64,000 nt of DNA from Gammaproteobacteria bacterium (GTDB taxonomy: Bacteria; Pseudomonadota; Gammaproteobacteria; Pseudomonadales; IMCC2047): positions 350,219 through 414,218 of the forward strand of contig JAJFKB010000014.1 of assembly GCA_021773395.1 (NCBI GenBank), given 5' to 3'. The notes under the pieces were generated by a model. It was given only the letters and a program-made list of their open reading frames with translations. It had not been told where the DNA came from and did not search any database. Below are positions 60,373 through 64,000 of the stretch, one piece after another. The translations under genes and the position numbers were made by a program. Position 1 is the stretch's first letter; each line of letters opens with the position of its first letter.

Positions 60373-60630
60373 ATGAGCGAAGCACAGCGGCTTATCTGGC
60401 GCGAGCTGGTATCTGAATCAGTGCCAGGCGTTTTACGAGTACCTGACGGTATCCTGCTCGAAGTGGTTTGTGGTTTATTGGATCAGTATCGCAACGGCGA
60501 ACCAGCGGCATGGCAGATACAACTTCTCGTTAAGACGATTGCGAGTTTAGGGTTTGCACCCGCTGAGCGGCACCGCTTAGGTGTGAAGCCACAGGGCAAG
60601 ATTACAGACGAATTCGAGCTTTTAAATTAA
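60373..60630 (+). pseudogene. Phage small-terminase-like (P27 type) remnant, copy B
   Basis: The same 85-residue core as copy A, with nine base differences, at least six of them changing amino acids. The frame stays open upstream through SDELPLIGGAPGH and a His/Arg stretch, but an extra C near 60296 breaks it from the LDLKGTF start of the family. The intact parent protein can be read across this break. Confidence 0.55.
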
Positions 60631-60636
60631 CAGGCA

Positions 60637-60662
60637 CAAAAAAGCCCCACCGAAGTGAGGCT
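60637..60662 (-). terminator. Terminator of PEP-CTERM gene 3
   Basis: The same hairpin as at 59126-59151, 14 bases after the stop. Confidence 0.85.
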
Positions 60663-60676
60663 TGATGTCATTGGAA

Positions 60677-61372
60677 TTACGCTTTCTTGCGTCGTGCGAA
60701 GCCTAGTCCTGTTAGGCCGAGGCCGAAGAGTGCGATTGTGCCGGGTGTGGGAATACTACCATTACCTGTTGTGGATGTGTCAAGGAAAGCACACGAGCCG
60801 GCATTTTGCGGATCTTCATCTGGGTCGCTATCAATAGCGTTAAGTCCGACCGGACATACTAGAGTTTGTGCGTTGGGGTCTGTAATCAGTGCAAATCCTT
60901 CGCTAAAGGGCGGGGCGAATTCCCAACCATAGCCGCTGTCAGTTTCATTGGGCCCAATATAATCAGCGTAATACTCAGACGCCCAAAATACCGCAGCTTT
61001 GGAGCCAGGACCAAAAATGGTGGCAAACGATCCTATGCCGTTCGCTCCTGTAGTGAAAGAGTGCATAACTTCCCCAAAAAAGTCGTACTGCTCATAAGTC
61101 TGCCCTTGATTCCACTGAGTTGAGGTTGGTAAATCCCCCTGCCAACCTGATGGTTCGGCAAAAGGTGAAAAAGCGTCGAAGTCTGTACTAACCCCAAAAG
61201 CCCATACTGAGTAGCCGGGCCCCACTGAAATCGTGTAGCGCACACCACCATTGCCACCGGTAAAGGGTGTTTCCCAGAACCTGACTGGTGGGGGCTCTAC
61301 TAAAATAGCGTTAGCGAATGTGCTTAGCGAAACGCTGATAATCACGAACAAAAAACGAGCTATTCTTAACAT
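60677..61372 (-). CDS. PEP-CTERM secreted protein 3
   Basis: A 231-residue protein with a signal peptide (FVIISVSLSTFANA, about residue 23). The core has many aromatic and Gly residues (WETPFTGGNGGVRYTISVGPGYSVWAFG). The sorting signal IPTPGTIALFGLGLTGLGF then RRKKA uses PTPG rather than PEP. Gene ends, terminator and promoter resemble those of gene 2, but the core sequence does not. It has a GGAGGA site. Exosortase sorting is expected; the function is unknown. Confidence 0.9.
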   Translation of the reverse strand: MLRIARFLFVIISVSLSTFANAILVEPPPVRFWETPFTGGNGGVRYTISVGPGYSVWAFGVSTDFDAFSPFAEPSGWQGDLPTSTQWNQGQTYEQYDFFGEVMHSFTTGANGIGSFATIFGPGSKAAVFWASEYYADYIGPNETDSGYGWEFAPPFSEGFALITDPNAQTLVCPVGLNAIDSDPDEDPQNAGSCAFLDTSTTGNGSIPTPGTIALFGLGLTGLGFARRKKA

Positions 61373-61405
61373 GACCTATCCTCCAATAGATGTAAGGAGA
61401 AACAA

Positions 61406-61420
61406 GCAAAAATTAGACCA
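61406..61420 (-). promoter_or_regulatory. Sigma-54 promoter of PEP-CTERM gene 3
   Basis: The minus strand reads TGGTCTAATTTTTGC, with the essential GG-N10-GC spacing, 34 bases before the gene start. Confidence 0.78.
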
Positions 61421-61432
61421 CTACAACAAAAT

Positions 61433-61480
61433 CAACAACTTACAGATAATAGTATCAACAACTGTAAATTAATCTGACAC
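61433..61480 (-). promoter_or_regulatory. Conserved upstream element of PEP-CTERM gene 3
   Basis: The minus strand reads GTGTCAGATTAATTTACAG, then after about 20 bases TGTAAGTTGTTG. It ends 12 bases before the -24 box. Confidence 0.72.
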
Positions 61481-61486
61481 TTTGTG

Positions 61487-61574
61487 TGAGTATTTTAGTA
61501 AATGAAAGGTATTACTAGGCCGCAGAACCGCCTAGGAAGCACAGAGAAGCTTAGCGATTACTAATACCGCCTAA
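61487..61574. repeat. Shared flank repeat, unit 3
   Basis: Near-identical to 58607-58673 over GTATTTTA, AATGAAAGGTAT and CTAGGCCGCAGAACCGCC, and it continues with GCTTAGCGATTACTAATACC as in unit 2. Confidence 0.75.
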
Positions 61575-61605
61575 GCAAAAGACACCACTGCGCGTTGGTT
61601 AAAGT

Positions 61606-61719
61606 TGTTTTTGTTGACCTGGTTCCGGTCAAGCTGCGATTGATGCGCCCAGATCAGTCGCTGTTGTGCGGGATGATGCGAAAATTAAAACTAAACCAGC
61701 ATTGGAAAAACAGAAGTAG
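61606..61719 (+). pseudogene. Short coding-like remnant, copy in unit 3
   Basis: One frame reads GQAAIDAPRSVAVVRDDAKIK and on to a TAG at 61717-61719, related to 60092-60190. There is no start or recognisable full domain. A rho-independent terminator follows on the same strand, so this looks like the end of a former gene. Confidence 0.45.
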
Positions 61720-61737
61720 CACCCTGCTACCAATTCA

Positions 61738-61760
61738 GGCCCGTCTTTATGACGGGTTTT
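61738..61760 (+). terminator. Rho-independent terminator
   Basis: GCCCGTC, TTTAT, GACGGGTTTT, 20 bases after the remnant's stop. Just beyond, a tandem 11-base repeat (GGTGGTAAACA) lies at 61773-61793. Confidence 0.8.
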
Positions 61761-61820
61761 GTGTATCTATTTGGTGGTAAACAGGTGGTAAACGATCGGA
61801 GAATATCCGCTACTTGTCAG

Positions 61821-63121
61821 GGCTCTTCATCATTAACGGGGGACACCGGCATTCATTAAACTGATTTCGCGACAATCAATTTAATGGAGAACACCGATGT
61901 CCCACACAGGAAGAATTATAGGCATACCTGGCCTGGAGATTGAACGGGTAGATCACAATAAAGGTATTGAGGTGTGGGCTAAACCCACACGCAGGCCGCT
62001 TTGTCAGCATTGCCAGGGCGATGGTTTGAAGATTAAAGCCACCCACCACCGCACCATTAAGCACACACGTCTGGGCAATCAGGTGATGACCTTGCACCTG
62101 CGAGTACCCAAGTACCACTGCCAGAATTGCAGGCGCTATTTTCGCCATCCCTTTATTGGCATCCGTCCTCGCTACCGGGCTTCTGAGGCTTACCGACTGG
62201 AAGTCTTTGAGGCGCATGATGGCGGTGTCACGCAACGCAAACTCTCACGTACACACAACATCAGTGCAGCCACTGTCGAGCGCTGGTACCGGTATCACGT
62301 GGGCCGGAAACGATCTGAAATGACCCATCGACCCTGCCCTCGGGTGGTTAGGCATTGATGAGCACTTTTTTACACGCAAGAAAGGCTACGCGACCACCTT
62401 CGTGGATCTGAAGAATCACAAGGTGTTCGATGTGAAGCTGGGGCGATCAGAACTCAGTCTACGCCGCTACTTACGGGCACTGGAGGGGCGCGACCAGGTT
62501 CAGGTTGTGGTGATGGATATGTCCGAAACCTATCGCCGCATTGCTCAGCGCTACTTTCCCAAAGCCACCATCGTGGCCGATCGATTCCACGTGGTACGAC
62601 TGATTAATCAGCATTTTTTAAAAGTCTGGCAACAGCATCACCCAGAGGGAAGAAAGAATCGCGGATTGCCCAGCCTGATGCGTCGGCATCAGTGGCGTTT
62701 AAGCGATGAGCAGCACGAGAACCTCATGAGCTATTTGGCTGAGTTTCCGGTGTTGCAGGCGCTTTATGTGGCAAAACAAAAATTAATCCGCTTTATGTTG
62801 CTAAAGACGCTGACTGCGCGTCGTGCGAGGAAGAAGTTACCACACTATCTTGAACTATTGGAGCAGCTAAAAGACAGCCCACTACGTGCGCTGGCAAAGA
62901 CACTGAAGTCTTGAATGGCACCCATCATTTCCATGTGGCGGTTCAGTAAAAGCAATGGCATAACTGAAGGGTTCCACAACAAGATGGAAATGATGTCGAG
63001 GAGAGCATATGGTTTTAGAAACTTTGAGAATTATCGGTTAAGAGTGCTGGCCCACTGCGGGTGGGATGGTATTATCAACCGGGTTTGATGAGTGTCCATC
63101 CCCCGTTAATGGGGTAGAGCC
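61821..63121 (+). mobile_element. ISL3-family insertion sequence (1301 bp)
   Basis: The left end GGCTCTTCATCATTAACGGG and the right end, read inward GGCTCTACCCCATTAACGGG, are inverted repeats of the ISL3 type. The element is flanked by an exact 8-bp direct repeat CTTGTCAG at 61813-61820 and 63122-63129, as expected for ISL3. It carries one transposase gene, now broken. Confidence 0.93.
61897..63088 (+). pseudogene. ISL3-family transposase, inactivated
   Basis: The N-terminal zinc-finger part (CQHCQGDG; YHCQNCRRYF) and helix-turn-helix read from 61897. An extra base in GTGGTTAGGCATTG near 62350 then shifts the frame away from GIDEHFFTRKKG, where the first catalytic Asp lies. The second part runs through VVMDMSETYRRIAQRYFPKA and VADRFHVVRL to a TGA at 62912-62914, where Trp is expected. 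The C-terminal part (NGITEGFHNKMEMMSRRAYGF, with the catalytic Glu) then continues in that frame to 63088. One frameshift and one nonsense change suffice to explain it. Confidence 0.92.
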
Positions 63122-63157
63122 CTTGTCAGCAAGCCTATATTTAATCAAATAAAACAA

Positions 63158-64000
63158 TGTGGTACCCGAGACATAGTTTACAGACAATACCGGAGACATG
63201 GTTTACACATTAATGCATTTGGAGGAGAACTCCGGATGCCCTGGAAAGAGTGTAAACCGATGGATGAACGTCTTAAATTTATTGCTCGATTACTCGAAGG
63301 TGAGCAGATGGCAGCCTTGTGTCGCGAATTTGGTATTTCACGAGTGACGGGCTACAAAATCTTCAACCGCTATAAGGATGCTGGCCTCGATGGTCTTCAT
63401 GACCGCAGTCGACGTCCTTACCGCCACGCGAATAAACTGCCCTTTCAGATTGAGCGAACGATTCTACAGATCAAGAAAGAGCATCCAACCTGGGGGGCTC
63501 CTAAAATCCGAGAGAAGCTGATCCGCGCATACCCCATGATCCAGCCCCCGGCGAAGAGCACCGTACACGCCGTGCTGGATCGGCAAGGTTTAGTCAAACG
63601 GCGTAAGAGGAGGCGTTATCGGGCTCAAGGCACACCGCTAAGTGAAGCCCATACGCCGAATGGACTCTGGTGTGCCGATTACAAAGGTGAATTCATGCTG
63701 GGGAATAAACAATATTGCTACCCGCTCACGATCACTGACTACCGGTCTCGCTACCTGTTGGCCTGTGAAAGTTTGGAATCAACCCGGTATTGTTTGGCTT
63801 CCGCTGTCTTTGAGCGCGTCTTTAAGGAATACGGTTTGCCTCAAGCCATACGGACAGATAACGGCGTACCTTTTGCTTCTCCCAATGCCTTTTTTGGATT
63901 AAGCCGGTTATCGGTTTGGTGGCTTAGACTTGGAATTTCTATAGAACGAATCAAGCCTGGGCACCCCGAACAGAATGGGCGCCATGAGCGTATGCATCTG
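63158..64000 (+). mobile_element. IS481-family insertion sequence, left part
   Basis: The likely left end TGTGGTACCCGAGACATAG is followed by a related GGAGACATGGTTTACA about 30 bases further on, as in IS481-type ends. The element runs past the window's right edge, so the right end and target duplication cannot be seen. Confidence 0.75.
63236..64000 (+). CDS. IS481-family transposase, 3' end beyond window
   Basis: An open frame of 255 codons reaching the window edge. The N-terminal helix-turn-helix (FIARLLEGEQMAALCREFGIS) and LDGLHDRSRRPYRH precede the rve integrase core, with catalytic Asp in WCADYKGEF, Asp in IRTDNGVPFASP and Glu in GHPEQNGRHER. A GGAGGAG site precedes the ATG. Nothing in the visible part is broken. 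Confidence 0.9.
   Translation, partial: MPWKECKPMDERLKFIARLLEGEQMAALCREFGISRVTGYKIFNRYKDAGLDGLHDRSRRPYRHANKLPFQIERTILQIKKEHPTWGAPKIREKLIRAYPMIQPPAKSTVHAVLDRQGLVKRRKRRRYRAQGTPLSEAHTPNGLWCADYKGEFMLGNKQYCYPLTITDYRSRYLLACESLESTRYCLASAVFERVFKEYGLPQAIRTDNGVPFASPNAFFGLSRLSVWWLRLGISIERIKPGHPEQNGRHERMHL

Overview
The window looks like chromosomal DNA of a gammaproteobacterium, probably a marine or aquatic relative of the pseudomonad/cellvibrionad group. The evidence is a block in the order pyrG-kdsA-eno-ftsB-ispD-ispF-truD-pcm-nlpD-rpoS-fdxA-mutS-pncC-recA-recX, which is the order known from Pseudomonas-type genomes. Two things differ: surE is absent between truD and pcm, and a DUF368 membrane protein sits before nlpD. 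A FadE-type acyl-CoA dehydrogenase, CmoA/CmoB, an LpxR-like protein and PEP-CTERM proteins agree with this placement. No rRNA or tRNA gene was seen.

Layout. 1-6470: the end of a DUF364-type gene, two small proteins, and a three-gene set (MMPL/RND exporter, LolA-like periplasmic protein, outer-membrane beta-barrel) that looks like an envelope lipid or hydrophobic-compound transport unit. 6471-7096: a decayed IS5-type transposase. 7097-11360: an RND efflux adaptor and pump. 11411-12731: small housekeeping genes around a MITE-like repeat. 13017-28452: the conserved block for CTP, KDO, glycolysis, division, isoprenoid and tRNA modification genes, the stationary-phase sigma factor, mismatch repair and recombination, with an SOS box before recA. 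28502-48514: mixed metabolism, transport and stress genes. These include a MATE pump, a UbiD-like decarboxylase, a PAS-GGDEF cyclase, exported MsrA and MsrB on either side of cmoAB, a Bcr-type pump, Rep helicase, an LpxR-like protein and a globin. A second MITE copy and a fold-back element lie here. 48740-54880: fadE, a broken rhuM remnant, and a LysR regulator divergent from an FMN reductase-cytochrome b561 pair.

54.9-64.0 kb is accessory DNA. It holds an exported catalase-peroxidase and four copies of a palindromic REP-like element. It also holds three PEP-CTERM secreted-protein genes in tandem on the minus strand. Each of the three is preceded by a sigma-54-type -24/-12 promoter and, always 11-12 bases further upstream, by a conserved element of about 48 bases. 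Between the units lie two near-identical copies of a decayed phage small-terminase-like gene. The window ends in an inactivated ISL3 element with a clean 8-bp target duplication and the start of an IS481-type element.

The PEP-CTERM array is the most interesting region. It looks like a co-regulated set of exosortase substrates whose flanks (REP, terminator, sorting signal, promoter, upstream element) are shared while the protein cores differ completely. No exosortase, PrsK/PrsR or rpoN gene is in the window, so those partners would have to be elsewhere in the genome.
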